A stretch of 64,000 nucleotides of DNA, taken from an uncultured Sphingomonadaceae bacterium. GTDB taxonomy: Bacteria; Pseudomonadota; Alphaproteobacteria; Sphingomonadales; Sphingomonadaceae. A model generated the notes under the pieces. It was not told the origin of the DNA. It did not search any database and was given only the letters and a program-made list of their open reading frames with translations. Position numbers and translations under genes: made by a program. The stretch lies in assembly GCA_947503245.1 (NCBI GenBank), contig CANNCV010000001.1, positions 1,053,501 through 1,117,500 of the forward strand. Reading direction: 5' to 3'. Numbering within the stretch: the stretch's first letter is position 1; each line of letters opens with the position of its first letter. Of this stretch, positions 18,385 to 28,108 are shown piece by piece.

Positions 18385-19212
18385 TCAGTTCGCTTTGCGG
18401 AACAACAGGGTCATGCGGTCGCTTTCACCAATCGCTTCATATTGCGCGCGGTTCTCATCACCATCACGCAAAATTGGCGGCAATGTCCAAACACCGCGCT
18501 CCCAATTGGCGGGGTCTTTGGGGTTGGCATTGACTTCAGACGCGCCAACCAGTTCAAAGCCGTGCAGCTCAAATAAAGCAATGACTTGTGCTTGTTTGAG
18601 GTAACCGCGTGTACCATGGCTTATTTCCCAAGGGGCATCGGCTTTGGCGCGGTGTTGCACCACACCCACCATGCCGTCATCCTTTAGCAGTCCGCGCACT
18701 GCGCGCAGCTCAGCATCGGCACGATTGCCATTCAGCAACCCGTGCATAGAACGGAAGATAACAACGCGGTCGACTTGGCCGGCAACATCTTCTGGAACTT
18801 CGTCACTTTCAAAAGCAGTGATTTTTTCAACTGGCATTCCGGTCCATTCGGCTGCTGCTTCAGGGAAGCGCTCGGTCCAGCCTTTGGTGCGTGCTTCGCT
18901 GGCGCGATCACGATAGATGCGGGCATCACTGTCACCATTCATAGCCAGATAGCGGCCGCTTGGCGCGATGTAAGGTACCAATAGCCGCGTGTACCAACCG
19001 CCACCCGGCGCATATTCCACCACAGTATGTTCTGGCTTAACTTGAAAGAAGTTGAGCGTCTCGACTGGATGACGGAAAGCGTCACGCGCGCGGTCTTCAT
19101 CGCGCGTTTCCGATGCCAAAGCTGTCTCAAGGGCTGAATTTGCATTTTGGGCCAGAACAGGTGCGGCAACAATAACAGCGGCACCGGTTAGAAGGGCGAT
19201 AAGTGATTTCAT
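18385..19212 (-). CDS. Exported methyltransferase-like protein (COG4798 type), copy 2
   Basis: A 275-residue paralogue of the downstream gene, but with a cleavable signal peptide (MKSLIALLTGAAVIVAAPVLAQ, cut after VLA) instead of a lipobox. The core is VVEYAPGGGWYTRLLVPYI, preceded by VETLNFFQVKPEH and followed by GVVQHRAKAD and SEVNANPKD. One copy would be free in the periplasm and the other membrane-anchored. Gap to copy 1 is 31 bases. Enzymatic function is not established for the family as far as I can say. Confidence 0.82.
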   Translation of the reverse strand: MKSLIALLTGAAVIVAAPVLAQNANSALETALASETRDEDRARDAFRHPVETLNFFQVKPEHTVVEYAPGGGWYTRLLVPYIAPSGRYLAMNGDSDARIYRDRASEARTKGWTERFPEAAAEWTGMPVEKITAFESDEVPEDVAGQVDRVVIFRSMHGLLNGNRADAELRAVRGLLKDDGMVGVVQHRAKADAPWEISHGTRGYLKQAQVIALFELHGFELVGASEVNANPKDPANWERGVWTLPPILRDGDENRAQYEAIGESDRMTLLFRKAN

Positions 19213-19310
19213 CAGAAATGTCCTTTTACGCAGGGGAAAAATTAAGTGTCTCTATAAGCGCAAAACCGCTCGCGCTCAAATAGCAATATGCATATCAATA
19301 GGCGCTCATA

Positions 19311-20825
19311 TCATTCTGCCGCTTGATTGACATATTCAGGCAATGGCTCTGGGCGCGGATAAAGCTCGTCCATGGGGACGGACCTGCTATTAGGTTGAAC
19401 GATACGCACATGTTTACGGCGCAATTTACGGGGTTCATCTACGCCGCAGCTATGGGCGATTGTTTCGACCTCATGCACCAAGTTTTTGCAGTAATTGGCC
19501 ACTTTTGCTTTCTTGTCCTGCGGGTCCAGACCGCGCTGCAGCCGTGGATCGTGGGTCGTAATGCCGGTTGGGCATGTGTTTTTGTTGCATTTCAGCGCCT
19601 GAATACATCCCAATGAGAACATGAACCCGCGGGCACTGACCACAAAGTCGGCACCGGTGCATAAAGTCCATGCAACGTCTGCAGGGGTGATGCGCTTACC
19701 AGAAGCAATAATTTTGATCCGGTCGCGCAATCCATAAAGATGGAATATGTCTGACAGCATGGGTAGGCTTTCATCAATCTGCAAGCCAACATTGTCCATC
19801 AAAGGCATGGGCGCGGCGCCTGTACCGCCATCGCCGCTATCTAATGTGAAGAAATCAGGTGCCGATTCTATGCCGCGCTTATGTACAGCTTCGCACAGAT
19901 CTTCGATCCAGCCATAGGCCCCTAGAACGGCCTTTATACCCGTCGGTTTGCCTGTTATTTTGCGAACATGGGCGATGAAGTCCAGCAAATCATCTATACT
20001 GTCAATTTCCGGGTGGCGATTGGGCGAAATGGAGGATTCACCTTCTGTAATCCCGCGAACTTCGGCGATGATTTTTGTCACTTTTGCACCAGGCAATATT
20101 CCGCCCTTTCCGGGCTTTGCGCCTTGGGACAATTTTATCTCGAACATGCGCACTTGCTCATGATCCGCCACTTTACGCAGCTTATCATCGTTCAGCGATC
20201 CATCATCATTGCGGACGCCATATTTGGCTGTGCCGATTTGAAAGACAATGTCGCAGCCACCTTCAAGATGATAAGGGGAGAGTGCACCTTCGCCAGTGTT
20301 CATCCAGCATCCGGCCATTTTTGCGCCGTGCGATAATGCCTGCACCGCAGGAACAGAAAGCGCACCGAAACTCATGCCAGAAATGTTAAACAGGCTGGGC
20401 GCTTCATAAGGTTTTGCGCAATATGGCCCTATGGTCATTTTCGATGTCCTTGCCGCATCCTGTTCAAGAGTAGGGAAGGGGCAGTTAACAAAGATCGGGG
20501 TGCCGGTAGGGTCCAGATTTTTGGTGGAACCAAAGGCGACAGTATTGCTTTCGCCTTTTGCCGCACGGTAGACCCAGTCACGCTCTGCGCGATTGAACGG
20601 CATTTCTTCGCGGTCCATAGCGAAAAAATATTGCCGGAAAAACTCACCCAATTCAGAGAAGATTTTGCGGAAGCGACCGATGACCGGATAGTTGCGACGG
20701 ACCGCATCCTGATTTTGCGTGATATCAATGATAAACATTACGGCAACAGCAATCAGTGCCAAGCCAATCGCAAAAACAAACAAATAGGTCAGTGTGCTTA
20801 AAACGCTCAGAATATTGTCGGCCAT
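19311..20825 (-). CDS. FMN-binding glutamate synthase-family protein
   Basis: A 504-residue protein related to the FMN/synthase domain of glutamate synthase large subunit, without the glutaminase domain. An N-terminal membrane segment (TYLFVFAIGLALIAVAVMFI) precedes the barrel. Core motifs include FNISGMSFGALSVPAVQALSHGA, SQGAKPGKGGILPGAKVT and DGGTGAAPMP, plus the iron-sulfur-type Cys cluster CNKNTCPTGI. Such stand-alone membrane GltB-like proteins are common in alphaproteobacteria, but their reaction is not well defined. Lies between aguA and the methyltransferase-like genes, same strand. Confidence 0.88.
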   Translation of the reverse strand: MADNILSVLSTLTYLFVFAIGLALIAVAVMFIIDITQNQDAVRRNYPVIGRFRKIFSELGEFFRQYFFAMDREEMPFNRAERDWVYRAAKGESNTVAFGSTKNLDPTGTPIFVNCPFPTLEQDAARTSKMTIGPYCAKPYEAPSLFNISGMSFGALSVPAVQALSHGAKMAGCWMNTGEGALSPYHLEGGCDIVFQIGTAKYGVRNDDGSLNDDKLRKVADHEQVRMFEIKLSQGAKPGKGGILPGAKVTKIIAEVRGITEGESSISPNRHPEIDSIDDLLDFIAHVRKITGKPTGIKAVLGAYGWIEDLCEAVHKRGIESAPDFFTLDSGDGGTGAAPMPLMDNVGLQIDESLPMLSDIFHLYGLRDRIKIIASGKRITPADVAWTLCTGADFVVSARGFMFSLGCIQALKCNKNTCPTGITTHDPRLQRGLDPQDKKAKVANYCKNLVHEVETIAHSCGVDEPRKLRRKHVRIVQPNSRSVPMDELYPRPEPLPEYVNQAAE

Positions 20826-20946
20826 TATTTTTCCTTATTGGGTCCGCATGTCGCAAAGACCATTATGCTAGCGCGATAGACGCTAAAAGCCTTATTGGTC
20901 CAACATTGTTACGCAATCAAAACCTTTGTTTTGCCTTGTCAGATTA

Positions 20947-21951
20947 TTATGTGAGCGCTGGCAAGGGTTGGCTGGCGCAATGCAGACTGCCGCCACCCCG
21001 CAAAATGCCTATTGATGGGATGGGAATGATCGCCCGTGTCGGGAACAGGTTTGCTAATGCTTGGCTGGCAATGTCATCAAATGGCGTCTGATAAATCGGC
21101 AGGAAAACCGCACGATTGCCGATGACAAAATTCATATGGCTGGCAGGCGCGACATCGCCATCAGATATGACAAGACCAGGCGAGGGGATGAATGTGGTGG
21201 TAATGCCAGCGACTTCCGCGCGGCGAAAAGCATCAGCATAGATATCGGCATTGGGGTCGTCATTACCGGACGGGCTGGCCAGTGCCAAAACCCCCGGTGC
21301 TACCCAGCGTGCCAGATTGTCGACATGCCCGTCTGTATGATCATTTACAAGGCCATTACCCAGCCATAATAGATCATTGATGCCCAATGCGCTGGCCAAG
21401 CGTTTTTCGATATTGGGTTTTAACAGTTTCAGATTGCGATTGGGATTTAGCAGGCATTGTTCCGTCGTAACGCCGCGCCCATGGCCGTCCACGTCAATTG
21501 CGCCGCCTTCTAATATCCAATCATGCTGCACTATGGGCAGATTTGCTGCATCGGCCAAGTGGTGGCCAATTTCTGTGTCACCGGCCATTTCATATTTTCC
21601 GCCCCAGCCATTAAAGCGGAACAGTTGCGCGAGACGTGCGCTTTTATCGTCTGCGCCAATTGTCACGAGCGGTCCGGTATCGCGCAGCCAGATATCGCCA
21701 TAGGGATGGACCGCAATGGGCACAGCATCCTGGGTTAGACTGCGCGCCAATTGTGCATTTGCTGCATCACGGCAGACAAGTTGCACAGGCTCACCATGTT
21801 GCAATGCGAGCAAGGCAAAGCGTGCAATCTCTTCTTGCGCTGCGGCTATATGGCCTTGCCATTCTTCATCATCATGGGGAAAGCCGACCCATAACAGATC
21901 ATGCTTTTCCCATTCTGCCGGCATTTTTTGACTGGCAGATGCTGCGGTCAT
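20947..21951 (-). CDS. aguA: Agmatine deiminase
   Basis: A 334-residue porphyromonas-type peptidylarginine deiminase family protein. It converts agmatine to N-carbamoylputrescine. Visible motifs: PAEWEKHDLLWVGFPHDDEEW at the start, WLRDTGPLV, LEGGAIDVDGHG, HTDGHVDNLARWV and the catalytic Cys region GGGSLHCASQP near the C-terminus. It supplies the substrate of AguB, giving a two-step route from agmatine to putrescine. The first gene of the minus-strand series ending in aguB. Confidence 0.94.
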   Translation of the reverse strand: MTAASASQKMPAEWEKHDLLWVGFPHDDEEWQGHIAAAQEEIARFALLALQHGEPVQLVCRDAANAQLARSLTQDAVPIAVHPYGDIWLRDTGPLVTIGADDKSARLAQLFRFNGWGGKYEMAGDTEIGHHLADAANLPIVQHDWILEGGAIDVDGHGRGVTTEQCLLNPNRNLKLLKPNIEKRLASALGINDLLWLGNGLVNDHTDGHVDNLARWVAPGVLALASPSGNDDPNADIYADAFRRAEVAGITTTFIPSPGLVISDGDVAPASHMNFVIGNRAVFLPIYQTPFDDIASQALANLFPTRAIIPIPSIGILRGGGSLHCASQPLPALT

Positions 21952-22049
21952 AGGCCAGACTTCGTAATCATTGCCAAGACAATCTATGCCGGACGAAAAA
22001 AGGGCAGACGAAAAACGAGTGGGCCAGAAAAAGGCGGGCGCAAAATATT

Positions 22050-23738
22050 TTATTCAGCGCCAGCGCGGCTCTTGTCACGGGTTTCCTTAAACTCGTCGCC
22101 TTCAACCCAATTGGGCCAGCTTTTGGTTTGGGCCAGCATCCGGCCAAGGCGATAGAAAAGTTGCAGGTCCGCAGCGACGCCGTCCCAATTCCAGTTAGGA
22201 TCATATTCGTCTTTTGGTCCGTGATAGCGGTTTTTCGTATAATCCTCGGCAATTGCGGCACCAGCCTCTTTGCCGCCATCGATCAAATCTTCGCCGCCAT
22301 CAACATAGAGCATAGGCACGCCCAATTTGGCGAAGCTGAAATGGTCAGAGCGGTAGTAAAAGCCTTTTTCCGGCGTCGATTCCGGTGTTGCAGTTCGATC
22401 AACCGATTTCAACGCTGCGGCCAGAAAGTCATCAAGCTGCGATTTGCCGCCGCCAACAACGGTCACATCCTTGGCAGGCCCTGCGATAAGGAATGCATCC
22501 ATGTTCACTCCGCCTGCGGTTTGCGCGAGCGGATAGATGGGGTTTTCAGCATAGAATTTGGAACCTAACAGCCCTGATTCTTCAGCGGTCACTGCCAAGA
22601 ATATAATGGTCCGTTCCGTTGCGCCAGCTTTAGCGTGAGCTTCTGCCAATGCGACCAATGCTGCTGTACCTGTGGCGTTATCAACTGCACCGTTGCAGAT
22701 ATCGTCGCCATCAGGTGCTGGCTTGCAGATGCCAAGATGGTCCCAATGTGCTGTGTAGATCACATATTCGTCTGGCCGTTCCGTTCCAGGCAATATGCCG
22801 ATAACATTTTTTGAATTGCTTTTGGAAATGGAGTTTTCAAAGGATACTTTGGCTTTCAGGTCGAGCGCTTTTGCTTCAAAGCCTTTTGTTTTTGCCGCAG
22901 CCATTTCTGTTTCCAGATCAAGGCCGGCTTTGGCCATGATGGCAGCTGCAACATCTTTTTGTATCCAGCCATTGGCCCCTGTCTGGTCTGCGCCGCCATC
23001 GGATGTCTGCGCATAATATTGCGGTCCGCTCCAGCTTGATTCCACAACATTCCAGCCATAAGCTGCAGGGAATTCATCATGAACGATTAAGGCCATTGCT
23101 GCGCCCTGACGTGCAGCTTCTTCATATTTATAGGACCAGCGACCATAATAGGTCATAGCCCGTCCGCCAAAGTCTCCTTCAAGGCCTTCCGTCTCATAAT
23201 CAGGATCATTGACCAATATGATTACGGTTTTGCCTTTGACATCTACGCCTTCATAATCGTTCCATCCACGCTCTGGTGCGTTGATGCCATAACCAACAAA
23301 GACAATATCACTATTCGCGATAGAGGTTTTGGCCTGCTCTTGATATGTCCCGACTACCATTTCGGGTCCATACTTATAAGACAGTGCATCGCCTTCACCG
23401 CCGCTTATCACCAGTGGAGACACTTTATCCGCTGTGATTTCGACCAACGGAACATCTTGAAACCAGCTTTCGCCATTTCCGGGCTGTAATCCTGCTGCTT
23501 CAAATTTCTCGGTCAATAAAGCGAGTGTTTTCTCTTCACCAATGGTGCTGGGCGCGCGGCCTTGAAATGCATCGGAAGACAATTCTTCGGTAATGGTTTT
23601 CATGGTCTCCATGGAAATATCACCGGCTTCGACCTCCGGAATGTCCATGGCTTCATTCTCGTCACTAAACGAAATATAGCATCCCGTTAGTAATATCGAA
23701 GCCAGCCCAGCTACAGCTATTGACCAAGTTTTGACCAT
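22050..23738 (-). CDS. M28-family metallopeptidase lipoprotein
   Basis: A 562-residue secreted peptidase. The start at 23738 follows GGAGACATA; an in-frame ATG six codons upstream is less well placed. The signal ends in lipobox LTGC. A protease-associated domain (around residues 130-250) is inserted, then the M28 zinc peptidase core: TAHWDHLGI, GAVDNATGTAALVALAEA, AVTAEESGLLGS, VNMDAF and RSDHFSFAKLGVPMLYVDGG. These supply the two-zinc site and catalytic Glu. It is probably an aminopeptidase on the periplasmic or outer face. Single gene, divergent from the sigma factor gene. Confidence 0.9.
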   Translation of the reverse strand: MVKTWSIAVAGLASILLTGCYISFSDENEAMDIPEVEAGDISMETMKTITEELSSDAFQGRAPSTIGEEKTLALLTEKFEAAGLQPGNGESWFQDVPLVEITADKVSPLVISGGEGDALSYKYGPEMVVGTYQEQAKTSIANSDIVFVGYGINAPERGWNDYEGVDVKGKTVIILVNDPDYETEGLEGDFGGRAMTYYGRWSYKYEEAARQGAAMALIVHDEFPAAYGWNVVESSWSGPQYYAQTSDGGADQTGANGWIQKDVAAAIMAKAGLDLETEMAAAKTKGFEAKALDLKAKVSFENSISKSNSKNVIGILPGTERPDEYVIYTAHWDHLGICKPAPDGDDICNGAVDNATGTAALVALAEAHAKAGATERTIIFLAVTAEESGLLGSKFYAENPIYPLAQTAGGVNMDAFLIAGPAKDVTVVGGGKSQLDDFLAAALKSVDRTATPESTPEKGFYYRSDHFSFAKLGVPMLYVDGGEDLIDGGKEAGAAIAEDYTKNRYHGPKDEYDPNWNWDGVAADLQLFYRLGRMLAQTKSWPNWVEGDEFKETRDKSRAGAE

Positions 23739-24144
23739 TATTATGTCTCCATTCATTTAAGGCACATGCCTCTTTGCACAGCGACTTGCCAGAAGACGAG
23801 CATAGGCACAAGTGTGTAACGCCGATCAAATTGTGCAATGCTTTGCGGCTTATAGGACGGTCCACTGAGAAGGGATTGTTATCGGCTGATGGCGATCGGC
23901 CAAAAATGGTTGCTAGGCGGACACAGCGATGGTAGTAACCAATAAAGTTAAACGCCATTAATTCCCTGTATTACAATAAAATTTTGTCTTAAGTTTGCAA
24001 TTTGGCTATCCAATCAAGGCGCGCCGCTACGTAAAGCGGCTGTCATGGCATGAATATGGGTTTGGGTGATAAATCCCAATATAGATGGCTGTTATCAGCT
24101 TTTAGCACGCATTTTTGTGTAATATTTAACGGCAGAGAGGCTTT
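23739..24144. other. Intergenic region between the M28 peptidase and the sigma factor
   Basis: About 400 bases between divergent genes. It carries no gene that I can support; short open frames on the minus strand lack protein-like composition. I looked for a GGAAC-N16/17-CGTT element, the usual EcfG-type promoter, ahead of the sigma gene and did not find one. The 30 bases before the sigma start hold GGCAGAGAGG as ribosome site. Confidence 0.45.
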
Positions 24145-24774
24145 TTGGACGCAGAAAAAACAACATTGCCTGATAATGAGTTCAAGGCCTTGTTGACGGA
24201 TGTGGTTCCGCACCTGCGTGCCTATGCGCGCTCTCTTTCCGGCAATCGCGATTTTTCTGATGATCTGGTGCAAGAAGCATTGCTCAAGGCATGGGCCGCG
24301 CGGCAGAGATTTGAAGCAGGCACCAATATGCGGGCTTGGACTTTCATCATTTTGCGCAATGTTTTTTTATCACAAATGCGGCGCAACAAATTTGTTGGCG
24401 ATTGGGATGAGTTAACCAGCGACCGTGTGCTCAGCATGTCAGGCCAGCAAGATGACCAGATTAACCTTGCCGATGTACAAAGAGGTTTAAACGCCTTGCC
24501 GGCTGCGCAGCGTGAAGCGCTAATACTAGTTGGTGCGGGCGGTTTTTCTTATGAAGAGGCAGCAGAAATTTGCGATGTCGCTATTGGCACCATCAAGAGC
24601 CGAGTGGCGAGAGCGCGAACGGCACTCGAAAAACTTTTGGAAAGCGATGATAAGGACAGTCTGGCCAATGCGTCACAGCGCGGTGACAGCCCGCTTAGCG
24701 ATCTTATGAATGACCTTGATAATTTGAGTGATGGCCAATCTACAAATAGCTCTGGCGGGGCCGAGAGTATATAA
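24145..24774 (+). CDS. ECF RNA polymerase sigma factor, EcfG-like
   Basis: A 209-residue sigma-70 family extracytoplasmic factor. Region 2 is seen in LRAYARSLSGNRDFSDDLVQ and TNMRAWTFIILRNVFLSQMR, region 4 in LNALPAAQREALILVGAGGF and CDVAIGTIKSRVARARTALE. The sequence resembles the EcfG (general stress response) group of alphaproteobacteria. A non-conserved acidic tail of about 40 residues follows region 4. The start is TTG at 24145, six bases after AGAGAGG. No anti-sigma NepR or PhyR gene is adjacent, unlike the classical locus, so this may be a second EcfG-type factor. glnE begins 25 bases downstream. Confidence 0.88.
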   Translation: MDAEKTTLPDNEFKALLTDVVPHLRAYARSLSGNRDFSDDLVQEALLKAWAARQRFEAGTNMRAWTFIILRNVFLSQMRRNKFVGDWDELTSDRVLSMSGQQDDQINLADVQRGLNALPAAQREALILVGAGGFSYEEAAEICDVAIGTIKSRVARARTALEKLLESDDKDSLANASQRGDSPLSDLMNDLDNLSDGQSTNSSGGAESI

Positions 24775-24799
24775 AATGCCTTTGCTAAGGGTATAAGGA

Positions 24800-27592
24800 A
24801 TGCCGTCACCAATGTCGCAAACGCCAATTGCTGTGTCTGACATGCCCAAGGTGATTAACCGGGCACACCGATATTCGCCATTTCTGCGCCGGGCGATAGA
24901 CAATCTTCCCGATATTTCTGCATTGCTGGCAGATGGTGATATTCAGGGTGCGATTGCGGCTTCCCACATATTGGGCAAAAGTGAGAGTATAGATATAGCA
25001 TTGCGGCAACAGCGTACTGCGCTCAGCCTGTCGCTGGCGATAGCCGATCTTTCCGGGCATATGCCGTTTTCACAAGTGACGCGGCATTTATCAGATTTTG
25101 CCGATGGCGCCATCGATCAGGCGCTGCAGGATCTCTTCCGGCGGCGCTATGATTGCGAGCCGACGGGGTTTGCAGTGATTGCTCTTGGAAAGCTGGGGGC
25201 GCGGGAACTTAACTACTCCAGTGACATTGACCCGATCTTCTTGTTTGATCCGCAAACCATTCCGACGCGTGGGCGGGAAACGCCGGTTGATGCAGCGCAG
25301 CGTATTAGTCGCCAACTTATCGCGATATTAAGTGAACGCACGGCCTATAGCTACGTTTTCCGCGTTGATATGCGCCTGCGCCCTGCAGCGGAGGTAAGCC
25401 CTTTGGCGCTGCCTATTAGCGGTGCGATCAGCCATTATGAATCGCAGGCGCTTACTTGGGAGCAAGCGGCATTCATTCGGGCACGATTTAGCGGCGGCGA
25501 TGCTAAGTTGGGGGCGTATTTTCTGGATGAGATACAGCCCTTTATCTGGCGGCGCAGTCTTGATTTTGGCACTATTGATGCGATTGCTGATCTGACGCGC
25601 CGTATCCGCGAACATTATGCCGAGGGGCAGGTTTTTAGCGCTGGCTATGATTTGAAGCGCGGTCGTGGCGGAATTAGAGAAGTTGAGTTTTTCGTGCAGT
25701 CCCAGCAATTGGTTCATGGTGGACGGAACCCTGAATTGCGACAAGGCACAACCTTATTGGCGCTTTCGGCCCTTGCTGATCACGGTATTTTGCAGGCCAA
25801 TACTGCGGATATTATGGCTGCAAATTACATAACCCTTCGCAATGCCGAGCACCGGTTGCAAATGGTCGATGACAGGCAGACCCATAGCTTACCCGAGCAG
25901 GAAGAATCGCTGGACAATGTAGCGCGCCTTGCTGGTTGGGATGATGGTCAGGAATTCTTGGAAAGCCTTGCCCCTGTGGTGCAAAGTGTGGGTGAGCATT
26001 ATGACCAATTACTCGCCAATTATGGCGTGGGCAGTGCAGCGTCATATGCGGATAATAAGGATGATGGCGGGCATGATATGCCGCAAATGCTGGCCGATAA
26101 TGATGACCGCTTGACCATGCAACTGGCCGCTATGGGCTTTTATGAGACAGGCGCGATAGTACGCTTGATCAGCAGGTGGCGACATGGCGGTGTGCGCGCA
26201 TTGCGCAATCCGGCCAGTTTACGGGCATTTGAAAATACTATCGGGTCTTTGCTTGGGCATATTGCTGAAAATGGCGGCGATTTGGTCAGCATCAATCGTT
26301 TGGATGGTTTGCTGCAAAAGCTACCCAGTGTCCTCAACATGTTTTACTTGCTGGAAGCACGGCCGAATTTAAGACGCAAACTGGCTATTGTCCTCACCCA
26401 TGCACCGGCTTTGGCCAGGGCATTGTCACAACGGGCGGATTTGCTCGATGCGCTTGTTGATAATCGCGCTCTGGGAGGGTTGACCGGGCGCGAAGAGATG
26501 GTGGCCGATTTGCGCGGCGCTGTGCAAGATATAGCGATGGAGGCATTGCTCGATCATGTCCGACTGGTCGTAGCGGAACACCGCTTCGTGCTGGGCATGA
26601 AATTGATAGAGCAACGCCGCGACCCGCTTTTGGTAGCGCGCGACTATAGTCAGTTGGCCGAAGCAGCCATTGAAGTGATTGCCGAGGCTGTGACCAGAGA
26701 TTTTGTTACCAAATATGGCTTTATTCAGGGTGGCGAACTGTTGATTTTGGGCTTGGGCCGGCTTGGCGGCGAAGCCCTGACCCATGCTTCTGATCTGGAT
26801 TTGGTCTTTCTCTTCACCGGCGATCATGATGCCGTTTCCAACGGTCCCAAAAGTATCGGCGCCACCCAATATTTCAACCGGCTGGCGCAGCGTATTGTTG
26901 CTGCTCTTTCAGTGCCTACTGCGAATGGCGCATTATATGATGTCGATACACGGCTCAGACCATCTGGAAATCAGGGGCTTTTGGCCGTGTCCATAGAGAG
27001 CTTCCTGCAATATCAAAAAGACACGGCGTGGACATGGGAACATATGGCGCTATGTCGTGCGCGGCCGGTTTATGGATCGTCACAATCGCGTGATGCCTTG
27101 TCTGCGCAGATTACCGACTTTCTAATGCATGTTGGTGCAAATATTGATGCCGGTGACAGCATAGCGGCGCGCGCATTAGCCATGCGTGCAGACATTGCCA
27201 TGGCCAAGCCGCCGGGCAGCTATTGGGATGCCAAGCTGGCAAAGGGCGGATTGGTTGATCTGGAGTTTTGTGTGCATGTATTGCAGCTAACCCATCAAAA
27301 GGGCTTGTCAGGAAATCTCTCAGAAGCGATCGACATTTTGATAGCAGCCAGGTTGTTGCCTGAAGCCTTTGCTGATGCGCATGATTTTCTGACGCGCTTG
27401 CTTATTATTTTGCGGTTGGTGGAAGATCATGACAAGCTAGAGCTTGCCTCAACACAAGCCTTGGTCGCAAAGATTTGCGGAGAGAATAGCTGGATCGATT
27501 TGCAAAAGCGATATGAGCAGGTGCGCACCATTGTATGTGCAGAGCGACAAAGGTTATTAGGCGCTATTCCCCAACTCGATTCGTCCTCATGA
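24800..27592 (+). CDS. glnE: Bifunctional glutamine synthetase adenylyltransferase/deadenylase
   Basis: A 930-residue enzyme that adds and removes AMP on glutamine synthetase in response to nitrogen status. It has the family's two nucleotidyltransferase domains: N-terminal deadenylase with GKLGARELNYSSDIDPIFLF near residue 130, and C-terminal adenylyltransferase with GLGRLGGEALTHASDLDLVF near 652. The linking motif GRGGIREVEFFVQ is also present. Start ATG follows AAGG. It sits between the sigma factor and bcp on the same strand, 25 bases after the former and 37 before the latter. Confidence 0.95.
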   Translation: MPSPMSQTPIAVSDMPKVINRAHRYSPFLRRAIDNLPDISALLADGDIQGAIAASHILGKSESIDIALRQQRTALSLSLAIADLSGHMPFSQVTRHLSDFADGAIDQALQDLFRRRYDCEPTGFAVIALGKLGARELNYSSDIDPIFLFDPQTIPTRGRETPVDAAQRISRQLIAILSERTAYSYVFRVDMRLRPAAEVSPLALPISGAISHYESQALTWEQAAFIRARFSGGDAKLGAYFLDEIQPFIWRRSLDFGTIDAIADLTRRIREHYAEGQVFSAGYDLKRGRGGIREVEFFVQSQQLVHGGRNPELRQGTTLLALSALADHGILQANTADIMAANYITLRNAEHRLQMVDDRQTHSLPEQEESLDNVARLAGWDDGQEFLESLAPVVQSVGEHYDQLLANYGVGSAASYADNKDDGGHDMPQMLADNDDRLTMQLAAMGFYETGAIVRLISRWRHGGVRALRNPASLRAFENTIGSLLGHIAENGGDLVSINRLDGLLQKLPSVLNMFYLLEARPNLRRKLAIVLTHAPALARALSQRADLLDALVDNRALGGLTGREEMVADLRGAVQDIAMEALLDHVRLVVAEHRFVLGMKLIEQRRDPLLVARDYSQLAEAAIEVIAEAVTRDFVTKYGFIQGGELLILGLGRLGGEALTHASDLDLVFLFTGDHDAVSNGPKSIGATQYFNRLAQRIVAALSVPTANGALYDVDTRLRPSGNQGLLAVSIESFLQYQKDTAWTWEHMALCRARPVYGSSQSRDALSAQITDFLMHVGANIDAGDSIAARALAMRADIAMAKPPGSYWDAKLAKGGLVDLEFCVHVLQLTHQKGLSGNLSEAIDILIAARLLPEAFADAHDFLTRLLIILRLVEDHDKLELASTQALVAKICGENSWIDLQKRYEQVRTIVCAERQRLLGAIPQLDSSS

Positions 27593-27629
27593 GGGGTGTT
27601 TTCGACAAGCATTTTCAGGAGTTTGAAAT

Positions 27630-28103
27630 ATGACAGACATTGCCATTGGTGATACGCTTCCCGATATAGCTATGACGGCTGTAGACGGCTCTGTATTGCG
27701 ACCTGCCAATTATATCGGTTCGCCATGGGTTCTGTATTTCTACCCCAAAGACGATACACCGGGTTGTACGAAAGAAGCGCAAGCGTTTAGCGCCAGCAAA
27801 GCAGAATTTGATGCTTTGGGCGTCAAGATATTGGGCGTTTCAAAAGATCCGCCAAAAAAGCACCAGAAGTTTATCGATAAATATGATCTGACCATCGACC
27901 TGGCATCCGATGAAGAGACAGCGATGGCGGAAGCTATCGGCGTTTGGGTTGAGAAAAATATGTATGGCCGCAAATATATGGGGCTGGAACGCTCGACATT
28001 TCTTATCGATGCGGCCGGTAAGGTTGCGCATATATGGCGCAAGGTAAAAGTGAAAGAGCATGAACAGGCTGTTTTACAGGCGGCCAAAGAGCTGGTTGGC
28101 TAA
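27630..28103 (+). CDS. bcp: Thioredoxin-dependent peroxiredoxin of the Bcp/PrxQ family
   Basis: A 157-residue peroxiredoxin. The peroxidatic Cys46 lies in YPKDDTPGCTKEAQAFS. The resolving Cys five residues on (CxxxxC in E. coli Bcp) is replaced by Ala, and Cys46 is the only Cys in the protein, so it must work as a 1-Cys enzyme with an external thiol. Reduces hydrogen and organic peroxides in the cytoplasm. The ATG follows AGGAGTTTGAAAT. It lies between glnE and the DUF455 gene. Confidence 0.93.
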   Translation: MTDIAIGDTLPDIAMTAVDGSVLRPANYIGSPWVLYFYPKDDTPGCTKEAQAFSASKAEFDALGVKILGVSKDPPKKHQKFIDKYDLTIDLASDEETAMAEAIGVWVEKNMYGRKYMGLERSTFLIDAAGKVAHIWRKVKVKEHEQAVLQAAKELVG

Positions 28104-28108
28104 AGCGG

